Shown here one piece after another: positions 48,104 to 59,322 of a stretch of DNA of 64,000 nucleotides (position 1 is the stretch's first letter; each line of letters starts with the position of its first letter). This DNA comes from Inonotus obliquus (taxonomy: Eukaryota > Basidiomycota > Agaricomycetes > Hymenochaetales > Hymenochaetaceae), in NCBI GenBank assembly GCA_032164295.1, contig JAJHTX010000002.1, positions 744,001 to 808,000 on the forward strand. Reading direction: 5' to 3'. Both the position numbers and the translations under genes were made by a program. The notes under the pieces are model-generated. The model was not told where the DNA came from and searched no databases. It saw nothing but the letters and a program-made list of their open reading frames with translations.

Positions 48104-49437
48104 ATGTCGGCCACTACTGGAATCGGGATATCCAAGGAACTTTCAGACACCTTTGCTGCTGCGCTGGAGGGAAACAGTGTCCGCTTCATCAAAGTATCAA
48201 TTGAAAATGGTACGTCTCTTCGATGGCTTGATACCAGCATGTAGCCCTGACGACGATTGGGCACTCGCTTCCAGAGAGTTTGGTGACGAAGAGTACGATA
48301 AACACTGAAGGCGTAACGGTAGAAGACGACCTGGGAAAGCTTCAGAGTTTACTAGAAGATAATGAGCCCGCATATGTCTTGGCTCGCCTGACTGGCCCAA
48401 ACGATCGCGGATGGCTAGCCATTTCATACATTCCAGATGCAGCTAGCGTACGAGGAAAGGTGCGCCTGGACTCACGTCTCCCGGAATTGTATCATCGTAA
48501 TATGTGGCTAGATGCTCTATGCCGCAACCCGTGCTGCCCTCACGAAATCTCTTGGATCTGAGCACTTCACAGACAGTCTCTTCGCAACCTCCAAAGCAGA
48601 CGTTACACCACAGGCATACAAGGCCCACAAGGCTCACCAAGCGGCTCCTCAACCATTATCTGCACGCGAACAGGAAATTGCAGATGCGCGAGCTGCAGAA
48701 CAAGCCGCCGGAGGCACATACGAAGGTAGCAGTGCTCGCCGGAATCATGTTGGTCAGACTGTTGGCATGAAGTGGAGTGATGAAGCTCAGAAGGCCGTTA
48801 AGGATTTGGGACAAGGTAGCGGCAGTGTTCTAGTCCTTTTGGTGAGGATCCGTTCCTCAATGTTCCCTTGACGCCTAACGTTCATCGCATCGTGCAGGCA
48901 ATCGATGCCAACGAGACGCTGGTGTTAACATCCTCATCGCAATGCAAAGCGGACGATCTAGCAATCCAAATTCCAAATTCTGATCCATGTAAGCGTGTAT
49001 CATCTCTTCTTGAAGACTACTCATTGACTCCCTTTCGTGAACGCAGCCTTTGCATTTTATGCTTGGGAACACAACGCGAAACGTGAGATAGGTATGTACT
49101 CCGGATCTCAGCCTTCCCTGAATCAAAACCTAACCGCTGGTATTATGCAGTTTTTATCTATGCATGTCCCTCATCCTGTTCTGTCAAAAATCGCATGCTA
49201 TACTCCTTACAAGCCCGTGCCCTTCACCACATCGCAAAGTCCCATCTGGCCGATTCATCCACTCCTCTATCAGAGCGGAAGATCGAAACGTCCGATCCAT
49301 CTGAGCTGAATGAAGCGTTCCTCATCAGCGAGCTTAGTCTTAGCAGTAAGGAGGCATCCAGCGGAACAAGCACTCCAAGGGCAGGTGGTCAGCAGCCTGG
49401 ATTTGCGAGGCCAAAAGGTCCCGGAAGGAAGAGATGA
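48104..49437 (+). CDS. TWF1: Twinfilin (two ADF-homology domains)
   Basis: Twinfilin binds G-actin and capping protein through two ADF/cofilin domains. The start ATG 48104 gives MSATTGIGISKELSDTFAAA and RFIKVSIEN; an intron then joins ESLVTKSTINTEGVTVEDDL. The first ADF domain continues through NEPAYVLARLTGPNDRGWLA, SYIPDAASVRGKM, MLYAATRAALTKSLG and TDSLFATSKADVTPQAY. The linker QPLSAREQEIADARAAEQ and VGMKWSDEAQKAVKDLGQG opens the second domain, which has LVLLAIDANETLVLTSSSQC, FAFYAWEH and VFIYACPSSCSVKNRMLYS-like text from the last exons. The C-terminal tail (SSGTSTPRAGGQQPGFARPK, GPGRKR) is basic, like the capping-protein and PIP2-binding tail of the family. It ends at TGA 49437. About six introns interrupt it. 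Confidence 0.92.
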
Positions 49438-49775
49438 GCGTTCGGAAGTAGATAATCGGACGTGTGTACAACTGTAGTTGTAGTCGATAATCACATCACA
49501 TACATATATTCAATTCTCAAGGAACGGTTCTTGGCAATTCAGAATGGAGAATATTTATTGCGATTCAGAAATTATTACATATAGGTACAAATATGGTTGA
49601 TACATGAAATGAAGCAAAAATAATGCGCCTTCTACAATGATCCAGTTGTGGATAGAGGGGAATATTGTCGTTATGCAAAGCAGTACGAGAACATGGTGAA
49701 TGGATGTCCACTGACTGATCCGAAATATGAGGCAGTGAAAAATGCTTGACGCATGTCGAGTGTGGTTAGTGGTTA

Positions 49776-52128
49776 TTACCGGCGAACCCCTTCGCATAAT
49801 GTCTGAAGAAAGAGTTCGAGGTCTTCTTTCTTGATTTCCAGGACATTGGTATCAAATGTGCCGTGACGAGTGCGCGCATTACATCTTTCCTTCGCATCAA
49901 GGAATGCAAGTCCAAACTCACTAAAACCCCAACTCAGTAACTGCACACGGACAGATTCCAGGAAAAACTTACTTCTTTCGCACATCTCCTAATTCCAGAG
50001 CAGCATTAATACCAAGAACGAGGTATGTCTCTTCCCGTTCATCAAGAGCCGCGACCACAATCGGTAGACTATTCTTCTTCTTTGATTTCGAATTAGCAGT
50101 CCGAGATGGATCCACACGCTCGCGCATCGAGTCGACAAGCCACCGTGCGAGTCGTGCAAGAGGGCCCGGAGCACAGAAAAGTGCGAGGTCCGGTCCCTGC
50201 GTAAGGAGTACAACGCGATGACCCCTCATTGTCCGGATAGAACGGGCATCGATCAATGCCGAACCGGTGCGAATTACTGCGCGATGTAAACTCATTGAGA
50301 GACGGAGGGCATCACGGAGTTGGGTAATGCTATAATTTGCAAATGACGTAAATTACCGAAAGCCGATGCAGTGTAACAGCTGACACTTACTCATTGAGAG
50401 CGTCGAATGCTGCCCAAAAGTTACGGACCCACCACTGCAATTGTTTCTTTCCCTGCTGCTCTCCCTGCTCCTCGGTGCTTGGTTTCTGCATGTGAGGCAG
50501 GCCACCGGGAGGTATATTCTCCCGTTCATCGTCTCGCCATCGATTCTGTTGTTGTCCATGAAGTTGCCAAAGGTGACCTCCGCCAAACCATTCACCGCCA
50601 TTCCGCGCACCTTCTATTTCCACTTCCAACCGTACACCACCGGCAGCGTCGAGGAGAGCGCTGACTGCCTCCACTCCGTCAGCAGCACTGAGAGGGGATG
50701 CACGATAACCGCAGCATCGGGTAAAGGACGGGTACGAAAGCTCGGTCATGCCGTATTCCGGCGTAATTGCTTCCAGTTTCGCATGTAAATCTTTCTTGAG
50801 AGACATATCCATGTGCGAGTAAGGTTGCTGGCTCTGGATAGTGGAAAATCTGCATGTATACTCAGTGAGCATTGTTTCATATTAGCAGCATGAATTCTAA
50901 GCATACCCCATCTTTGCCAAAAGTCCATGTAAACGTTTGCGTCCCTTTTCTCGCCATATATTCAGCTTGCTTGCAACATAGCCGGAGTGCATCATAGCAT
51001 CATACAGATTCCAATGTCGCCAGAGCATAAAGCGCAAGTCATCTGTCGTTCGAATTGAATTATCGTCTGGTCCCCGGGCGCAATTGAACGCATAATGTCG
51101 ACGATCTTCTTTGTCGTTCTTGTTTAGTCGCTTGACCTCGCTTTCATACATCGCATAATAACGATCATACTTCTCCCGCGATATTCTTGAAGTTGTGAAT
51201 TGAAACGTGAGACCAAGGATGGCGAACCACAGAAGGTCGCTGTCTGCCCGCGACAACTCATTTGCGAGGATATACACAGTTGCGGAGGCTGCTTGTCCGT
51301 AGTATGTACCTGCCATGTAGTACTTCTCTATAACCGCAGAATAGTGTTCTCGCTCCTCAGGTGTGATGCGATTTGGGTCCTGGTCAACTCTTAATATCTA
51401 GTCATGAAGTCCCTTGATTGGACCACTTACTTCTTCTACTTTCCGCCGTTTACGCCCCGCACCCGGTGATGAATGCCTTCGTTTTCCAGTGGAAGGGGAT
51501 CCATTCAACTCCTCGTCTTCTTCCTCATCTTCGTCTTCTTCGTCCTCCTCCTCATCGTCGCCGTCCTCGTCATCGTCCGGAGCGTACGCAAGAGCTTCCC
51601 AAGCTTTCCTCTGCTCCTGGAGCTTCTCTGCGTCACCATCATCCCATATGACAACCTTCTCATCTGGTCCGAACAACGATGCTAGGTTCTGCGGCCTGTT
51701 TGAATCGATGACATGAACCCGTAAATGTTCTGGAAATTCCCCAAACCAATCCTCAGATGGTAGATCAAGAATAGTACCCATGTTGATGAGAATGAGTGTG
51801 CGCAACTAGGAGAGGCTTTGGCATGAGCAAATCGTTCGAGTGTACATAATAAGACGCGTACCTCAGCATTGTCTACCATCTCTTTATGCACTCGTACCAA
51901 CTCATTCATGCCGGAGACGGGTATGATGCGGTACATGATATCATCCTGCTTGAAGAGATCTCCAAGCATACGTGACGCGCAAAGCGCATCGACGTCAGGA
52001 GCCACAAGCATGATTAGTGAACTGGCCGAGGATTGTGAACGGCGATGCGTGGCCAAAATCTCCTGGTATGCCTGCTCATAGCCGCGTTGTGATGGCTTTT
52101 GGAGCGGTGGGGGAGGAAGATAAACCAT
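49776..52128 (-). CDS. CDC45: DNA replication initiation factor Cdc45
   Basis: Cdc45 is the DHH-superfamily member of the CMG helicase (Cdc45-MCM-GINS). The start at 52128 gives MVYLPPPPLQKPSQRGYEQA, then SLIMLVAPDVDALCASRMLG, a family hallmark block. VRTLILINMGTILDLPSEDW and HVIDSNRPQNLASLFG follow. A long acidic patch (APDDDEDGDDEEEDEED) and TGKRRHSSPGAGRKRRK sit where the family also has an acidic loop. Later exons give LLWFAILGLTFQFTTSRI, LRFMLWRHWNLYDAM, GRKRLHGLLAKMG, LTEYTCRFSTIQSQQPYSHM-like text, NFWAAFDALNE and SLHRAVIRTGSALIDARSIR. RGHRVVLLTQGPDLALFC follows, and the C-terminus is LEIKKEDLELFLQTLCEGVR, ending in CGG and TAA at 49776. About ten short introns are present. Confidence 0.94.
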
Positions 52129-52727
52129 TGGGTCGACCCTGCTAAAGCCGAAGATTGGAAAGAGGAGAGATGGGTTTTGAAGGTTTCAGTACAGTTGGTA
52201 CTTAATGATGTGTTAAACGCGGTACCAAAAAGCGCTTCAGCTGCGACCAAACAGGGACCCGTGACTTTCAACACCTGACGTCACACATTTCACTTATCAC
52301 GTGTCGTGTGACACAACGCGACGTTCCGCAAGTGTGAGCATGGAATCGCCATGTTGACGCTAAACCAAACCATGAACTGCTACTCATGTCGCGGCCCACG
52401 ACCACGATTGCGGCGCTTGCCGATAGATGACCAGCATTCCGCGCTCACGCTTATCACAAACAACGATTCAGGTTACCTGTTTTGCCTACTTCGACTACAG
52501 CAATCCGGTGCTCCTTTTGCAACCGCATGACTCGGAACGAGAGATGGCTCCCAGAATGCACACAGGAGCAGCTCTGCTACCCCCGCCATATAAACCGTAG
52601 CGTCTTGACGCCCGTTTCATCTAATGATGCGACGTTCATGGGATTTACATGAGCTTCTCATTGTCTGTGGCTTGCAAGTGTGTCCAGGCATTCATCTTCA
52701 GCGTGGCTTGACGCACCTCATTTCAGC
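52129..52727. other. Divergent spacer upstream of CDC45
   Basis: It contains the CDC45 promoter. Motifs seen are CACGTG (about 52299), TGACGTCA (about 52274) and relaxed MBF-like ACGCG near 52317 and 52217. No gene is supported. Confidence 0.45.
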
Positions 52728-53429
52728 ATGTTCATGACCGCCCAACAAGCCCTCCACCCTCTTGCTCTCTCCACTCTACCTCAGAATCTTGCCGCTCTCG
52801 CTCCATTATTCAGCTTCGTATTTGCGTTTCAGGATCACGTTACCAGAATGCTTCCACAAGCAATTCCTGTTTCCCGATCCTCATCGCAATCAACCGACCC
52901 CGACTCGGCTATACCGGGAGAATACTATACACGCTCCGACCAGCCTTGTACGCTCTCATTCCGAGTAAGTCGATGATGAAACTCCTTGGGATCTTCCAGG
53001 CAACCCCCGCTGACGAGTTCCCCCAATAGGTTGGAGATGTTGTCTGGGTCCGGTCGAATGGAGTGTGGGCTCTTGGTGTCGTCGTGAATGATACTGACTG
53101 GCTCCAGACCCAAGTAAGACCTCTGCTTTCCGTCATCCTCCAGTTGGCTTACTTCGAGGCTTCTACAGGATAGTGGCCGACCCACACCAGCCTATACTGT
53201 TCTGTCATACGCTGGCTCGTTGTCCAAGCCTGCATCACTTTTGGTCCTAGCCCCACTCTTCGGCTCACTCAAGCCTGCAGACACGTACACTGCAGCACTA
53301 CTTCGTGCTGAAGGGGTATTTCCAAATGCAGGTACTGATCGCGCAGATATTCTGGATCTACAAATTAAGGCGCACGCATATGTCGAGTGGAGAAATCGGC
53401 AGGCGAGGATGCGAAGAGGGCCCAGATAG
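52728..53429 (+). CDS. Uncharacterised protein with SH3-like barrel signature
   Basis: I do not recognise a named family. The start ATG 52728 gives MFMTAQQALHPLALSTLPQN. The N-terminal helical/hydrophobic region (LAALAPLFSFVFAFQDHVTR) could be a membrane or amphipathic segment. YTRSDQPCTLSFR|VGDVVWVRSNGVWALGV follows, with the intron at 52964-53030 (GTAAGT...TAG) between R and V. VNDTDWLQTQ then joins across a second intron to DSGRPTPAYTVLSYAG. The strand-rich GDVVWVRSNGVWALGVVV block resembles an SH3-like, Tudor- or BAH-type barrel. A helical tail (YTAALLRAEGVFPNAGTD, DLQIKAHAYVEWRNRQ) ends at TAG 53427-53429. Splice borders are canonical, so this is a real gene of unknown role. Confidence 0.65.
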
Positions 53430-53986
53430 GTTTGGTACATCATTTATTTATATTAATATTGGTTGTTTTCTTGCGCTACCTTGCTTTCCTACCATGTTAA
53501 CTAGATCCTTCTCCATCAATATTTGCATCTTCTATTGCTATAGGGTATTGGTATTTCTATAAATTGGTGATTTGATTTCTCCAGACCGGCAATTGGCGGA
53601 TCGGCGGAGTTCTGTCGCGTGCGCGGATCACACGTGTTTTTAATTCCTTGGACTCATGGTGGCCTTGAGGTTATCGGGGAACGCGTAATACTGTGAGAAG
53701 GCAGGGAAAAGCCTCTGAGGTCTCCTCGTGAACACCCCAATGTTCGAGACGAGACTAGGGGAAATGCGTCAGACACGCAGAGTTGGGCAGCACATGACTA
53801 TGATATAAATAACACAGCTATTTCTTCTAATTACCTCTAGAAGTTACCACCCCACCTACGACCACAGCTACAACACAGACACCGACCCCTGCCTTCAGAC
53901 TTCAACCCAAACACATCGAGAGCGGTAAGAATCTTCTCTGCCATCAGCTGTCCCAGGTCTAACAAGCCCATAGCCATTCCTTTGGC
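53430..53986. other. Spacer between two uncharacterised genes
   Basis: AT-rich left part (probable 3' UTR) and a right part that should hold the next promoter. No coding frame, RNA or repeat was recognised. Confidence 0.5.
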
Positions 53987-54965
53987 ATGGCCAGAGTGAC
54001 TCTTCCCACTGCCGCGTCGTGCGACGGCGACGACATGGACCACGACATGAACCACGACATGAACGTAGACACTACACCATCCACCCCGCAGGGCTCGGAC
54101 GAGCTTAGCCTCTCGCATCACTGGCGACCTGCGGGTGCGACCTTTCCCGAAACCCCTTCAGACTCTACGAATAGCACCGCGCAGAGGACGCGGTCCGGTA
54201 CATTGTCCACACAGACGAATGAGACGCGGCGCCATACATATCCGGAGCCATCGCCTGCAAGACAACGTCCTCCATCATCATTACCAACGAAAGATCGTCC
54301 AACCAGGACTTCAAACTCCACGGCCGAATCACCATACCCAGCTAGTCCATCTCTTCGAGGACAAGACAGGGACTATGCAAACCAGGGCAGAAGACAATCT
54401 GTCCTGGATTGCCTTATTAATAGTACAGGGGATGCCCAGGCATCTCCACCCATCGAGCGGAACTATACCACAGACGACAACCCCGTTGAAACTATTATTC
54501 GACGAATCCAGGAAGTCAGTAGTTCCGCTAGGGCCAAGGCCCTTCAGACCGCGGGGGAAATTCTCCGCCGCGTGAATGAAAAGAAACTCGGTGAAAAACA
54601 TGTTCGTGACCGAGCATTTTACGATTGCGTCAATATTTTCGAACGCGTAAGTCCATCCTTTTCACTATCTCTGTTCGCCCATCAGAGACTGATCATTTTG
54701 CATCTAGAACCCATCCGATAATATCACGGAAATGGCGTATGCCTTTCAACTCGCCAGCATTCTCATTTACGAGGGTTTAATGAAGGGTTGTGAATTTAAG
54801 AAAATGGCACAGCGCCTTTGGGAGGAAGGATACCAGCGCGGGTTTCAAATCCTTGTGCATCTCGTGCACTGCGATAGCAAGGTCAACCTTACCAACGAGG
54901 AGAGAAGGGACTTCGCCAAGGTCGTGTCGCTTCTAGAGGCGGAGGGACACGATGAATCTATGTAA
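53987..54965 (+). CDS. Uncharacterised protein with helical C-terminal domain
   Basis: I do not recognise this protein. The start ATG 53987 gives MARVTLPTAASCDGDDM. A 12 nt repeat encodes HDM/HDMN units (DMDHDMNHDMNVD). The next ~120 residues are Ser/Pro/Thr-rich and probably disordered (PARQRPPSSLPTKDRPTR). The C-terminal ~140 residues look like a folded helical domain: NPVETIIRRIQEVSSSARAK, LGEKHVRDRAFYDCVNIFER, then after an intron (GTAAGTCC...TAG, about 54648-54708) NPSDNITEMAYAFQLASILI, MKGCEFKKMAQRLWEEGYQR and a final acidic stretch to TAA 54965. The stop lies 40 bp from the next convergent gene. Confidence 0.6.
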
Positions 54966-55004
54966 TCATATTAATGATACTTCCGCCGTAACAGATAGTG
55001 AATA

Positions 55005-55524
55005 TTAACTTACCTCATGCAGTGAATAATCGTCAATCACATCTATAATAAAGACCCTAAGAACAGAACCTTTCTGAGTAATGGCGTCGACCAACCCTTG
55101 AGGTACGTTGAATAGCCACAGTCCACGCGGATCAGTATAAGGGAACACGTACGAAAGCCAATTAATAGGAGAACGTCTCGACCGCTACGCGGAGGATCCA
55201 TACATCCACCGCTTCATCAAGCCCGCCAATGAGTGTCCATAGAACTCACCCAGATTCCACCACGGGGACCTGTTTCAATCCACTCTCACCCTGAGCCAAG
55301 TACTTACGCCCGCGTAAGGTAACATTAACGCATCCGCAGCCGCGCACAGCGTTGGCCGCTGCGCATACGTGCATAATGCGACCCCAGAGTAGCTTGGTGA
55401 ACAGAGGCACTGCCGGAGGTGGTGGTAAAGGACGAACCAGATCATGGGGGGATTTCGTGGATCGGATAACGCTCTCAGGCTGGTGCGGGAAATTTTTGAA
55501 GTTGAATGGCTTCAAGTTCGGCAT
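55005..55524 (-). CDS. Uncharacterised small protein, two exons
   Basis: The start at 55524 gives MPNLKPFNFKNFPHQPESVI, then PLPPPPAVPLFTKLLWGRIM, VCAAANAVRGCGCVNVTLRG and KYLAQGESGLKQVPVVES, ending at a GTGAGT donor (about 55250). A following exon, reached through CGCGTAG, reads RSPINWLSYVFPYTDPRGLW, then FNVPQGLVDAITQKGSVLRV, FIIDVIDDYSLHE and stop near 55005. The last codons overlap a GTAAGT that could splice further. There is no recognisable domain. The long, compositionally normal open stretches make a gene likely, but the exon borders are uncertain. Confidence 0.45.
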
Positions 55525-56872
55525 GTCACGTGGTGCTCATTGGCAGGTGCCGAGCCTGAGAGTTGTGGTTGAGTTGTGGCTTAACAATACATTGACTTTC
55601 GCACGCCAGAGTAGGCCGGAGTCCATTGTTGATGAGCGGACTCTGCCAGTAATTGGGTTTGGATATTTTGCCGGTCTAAAATAACTGGACTGGCAGCTAA
55701 TACATTTCTTCACGTTCAAGAGAGGCGATGCGCTATTCCAATCAAAGCTGCTATTTGCATGTCGAGTCAAGGATACACGCTGGTACATGCGTCCTTTATC
55801 ACCCTTGATGGGTAATATTGTTGGAGGTAATGGTTATATCTTCATTTGGACTCCGTGCTAAGTAGCTGTTGGTTCTGTACTTTCTCAGAAGATGAAGGGC
55901 TCGTCACTTGTCCCGAATGTTATTACCTTCCTTCATTTCTTATCTATTCAGTCTTTCCCTCTTTCCCATGCACTGAATGAAGGTGGTACACAAGGGTACT
56001 TCTCGAACGTAATGATATTGAGTGCTTATTCAATTTCCGTGCTTTCCCTCCATTCGAAGAGGTGTCAGATGGTCAACTATGCGAAGAGTAGTATTTTCTG
56101 TACATAGAATTCATTACTCACATACCGAAGATCACTCGTTGGCTTCCAGACCCAATAAATAAATCACACACAGTCTTTCATTCAAGAAAAGGTGAAAAAT
56201 AGAAACTGGAATTAAAAACTGAGGGGTGACGGCGTATCGATACACGATGGCTAACAAGAACGTATCTGTATAACTCAGAAAATCGGAAAAGAAAACATAA
56301 GTGAGAAATTCTGAAGCACTAGATGCCAGAGTCGGAGAAGAGGGCTGCAAGATAGGTAAAAGATTACGTGGTCACTAGGACAGGTATAATCGGTATAAGA
56401 GAGAAAGTGAAGAACATCAGCATGGAGGAAAAGGGAAATGAATCATAGGGATGGACATCCAGGCAGGAGGATAGGCGGTACAAGAAAACATCAAGAAACA
56501 AGCCTTTTTTGTGTACAACACGATCATAGCAAGAAACGAGAAGAACATGCAAAAAGCAACAGCCAGAACCGCATGAAGAACAATGTGAAGATGGGAGGAA
56601 GACAAGGAGGAAAGAGAAGAGAGAGAAGTAAAGAGGTAAAAAGAAACATGCTAGATAGGGAATAAGACACGATAATGAATCAGATGACCGTCTCATTACC
56701 ACATAGTCACGAAATCCCATCGTCTAGAGGTCGAGCCTTTCAGCGATCCAGACCGCCGAAGTAGACTCACTCGGACTCGGGTGTAAGATAGACAATCTAG
56801 TCAACCAGTCACGCCCGAGACCAGAAGACTGGACAAATAAGCGAGTCAACCGCATTCCGTCGGTCGGAGGGC
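55525..56872. other. Gap between two minus-strand genes
   Basis: No gene is supported. The interval 55892-56107 has only a short frame. Between 56360 and 56720 the minus strand is pyrimidine-rich and encodes a hydrophobic 118-codon frame caused by composition. The right end is probably the 3' UTR of the 56873 gene. Confidence 0.5.
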
Positions 56873-58717
56873 TTATGAACACTCCAACACGCTAACCTCC
56901 AACACTCTAAACTGTTGCGGATCCTTTGACGCTTCAGTCCACCCAATAACGTCTCTCCAATTCTGTTGTAAAGCCTCCTTCTCACCCGCTGCTTCCCACT
57001 CACCCATTTCCTCATCTGGTATACCGCGGAACATGAGGAAGATACGAGTCCAGACGCAGGGGTCGTGGGTTACGCTGATGTCTATAGCTCGTGCGAGACG
57101 ACCGGGAGACATAAAGCGGTAAGCGACATTCTTGTGTACGCCGAAGGCTGACATGTGCGAGCTGGATAAGTTTCCGAGTTAGATAGAACCAGATTTAGGG
57201 ATAGAGAAGAAAAACATACTTCATGAAATTTGTGCGAGCTTGCAGTGTCAAGCCAAGTTCTCCAAGGACTTTGGTAAGATGTGGTACAAAGTCCCGGAAT
57301 GGCATGCAGAAGCTACTGTTTGGCGAGGTGAGTGAGGTGAGGTCGTTGACAGAGGTATCCGGACTGGTAAAGTCAAATTTCAGTCAAGGTCAAAATAATA
57401 ATAATCCTCGACTCCATGATAATGGACTTACACTGCTTCATAATAAAGCGAAGTGACGACCGTTGCCGTCTCAAAATGTTCCAAAGCACCACCAGGGTGT
57501 ACTCGAAGGAAATACTTGAACTTATCCTCTGTAACGTCCTCAGCGGGAGGCCATGTCATACCGACTCTCCAATGCCGCGAAAACGTCACGTTGACTTCAC
57601 AATACTGCTGATCCGGCGCGAGGATGCTCAAATTGCATTTTGCTGTAGCCGGTTTCGCAGCCACGGTCAACTTCGATATTACTCGTTGATCTACGAGCAA
57701 GTCAGGGTTGTACGTTTGGTCCTGCATGCGTGTACCGCTGAACTCCATTTTGTGTACGTCCCCGTCGTGTACGATGTCAAGCTTGCCCCAGAAGACGCCT
57801 TCGACGGTGGTCCCATCTTCCATACGCGCCATATCGAGTTCATCTGAATTGAGTGTTACATCTAATCCGACCATCTTGCCTTTCTCAAGTTCAAGATTAA
57901 ATATACCGTCCATTTCGAGGACTGGTGGAGGTCTATACATCACATTAGGAAAGCGGAACATTCTGGAATATGTGCTTGCTTACGGTGGTGTACTAGAGGA
58001 ACAGTATTGAGCATATACTTAGCATTGGTTCAGACATGATCACTTACGGAGGCTCATCAGGAGGGGGAGGAGCATCGCTGACAACTTCAACTCTCGTCCC
58101 TTGCACTCCCATAATAGCGATTTGATACGATTCCTCCGATTTGAGCTGATCGACGTAGACATGCTTAAGGACATTGATGCGAATTTGTTGGATTATAGAA
58201 ACACATACCCAGATGTACGGCCCGCTAATGAAGCGCTATGCGGCATCATTAGAGAGGGGATCAAAGATGACGTAGAGCGGACACATACAGAAGCTTGGAA
58301 CGAAGCATATTCGGTGGGAATACGCAGCGCAAATGCGACGCCGGGGGGAGGATTGACCCACTCGCGAGCTAATTGCTCAAGTTCCTGCAGATAGGATGAG
58401 AATCAAAACATGCTGCTAACACGAGTATCGACGTACAGCATAACTGTTCGGGAGCTGTACACATGAGCATGTATCAGAGCATTATTCATCGCAATATCGA
58501 AACGATTGCTGTGGCATACCGCTGTGATAGTCTCCTTATCGCCAAAGGCGAGGGTGACGAGGCGCGTACGTGCGAGCGCCATTTGAGCCTGTAAAGCGGC
58601 TTTGTCGTTGCTATTGTTGTCACGGCCTGAGCCGCCTTTCTTCGTGAGCTTGGACCAGAAGCTACCAGTGGAGGGGAGAGAGGCGTCTGTGGATCTGAGT
58701 GGCGAGTGGAGAAGCAT
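56873..58717 (-). CDS. Uncharacterised multi-exon cytosolic protein
   Basis: I do not recognise the family. The likely start at 58717 gives MLLHSPLRSTDASLPSTGSF, then SFWSKLTKKGGSGRDNNSND and MALARTRLVTLAFGDKETIT. Next come LQELEQLAREWVNPPPGVAF, LRIPTEYASFQASV, SLIPSLMMPHSASLAGRTSG (donor GTATGT) and LKSEESYQIAIMGVQGTRVE with DAPPPPDEPP. A large exon (57961-57440) has MFRFPNVMYRPPPVLEMDGI, LDVTLNSDELDMARMEDGTT, VSKLTVAAKPATAKCNLSIL-like text and YFLRVHPGGALEHFETATVV. The C-terminal exons have FVPHLTKVLGELGLTLQA, VHKNVAYRFMSPGRLARAID and ITEASKDPQQFRVLEV-like text, ending TAA at 56873. No signal peptide or membrane segment is evident. The beta-rich pattern of the middle exon may be a folded domain. 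The start could lie further upstream. Confidence 0.6.
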
Positions 58718-59322
58718 GAAACGAAAAAGAAAGCCGAGGTGAGCGTGCGCTTAGATATGTAGACTGAAGAGAGATTGTGACTCGTACGCGGGGGAGAGGA
58801 GCATGTCCTAGCCGAAAGCGGGCAGCGTGCGTGCGTTCTACTAGTAGTAGTAGGCGAGAAGCTCCTGTAAGGTCCGATGCGTGACAGAGGAGTGAGAGAT
58901 TAGGGATCAAAATCCAATCATGAGTAATAGAACGAGAGACTCACAATTTGCGCTCGACTACACCAGCCCTATCCTATCCTGAACACGAGCAGAACACGAG
59001 GCCAGCCGGCAGTGCACTGATGTCAGTCAGATCAGATTCGACTCGAGCGCACTGTTCCACGTAGTTTCGTATGAATCAATTTGCCCGTTGCCCACGATCT
59101 GAGGGTGTAATCGATGTACGCGATTTGAGTCAGATAGTGTTCTGGTCGGCACTAAATCTTAGGAGTCGAGTTCAACCGTCGGACTCTGTACCACTGTTGC
59201 GTTGCCCAACAATGCATCTGAGAGCATCACGTGACATCTCTTTTCCCGTTTTTCTAACTTTGTTGCTTTCGTCAGTCACCAGTCGTCTGTTATAGTTCGG
59301 CACTCTGCTTCCTTCACTCACC

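Noticed and set aside
56364..56720. 118-codon hydrophobic minus-strand frame
   Set aside because: Caused by a pyrimidine-rich minus strand in a probable 3' UTR; no domain and no context.
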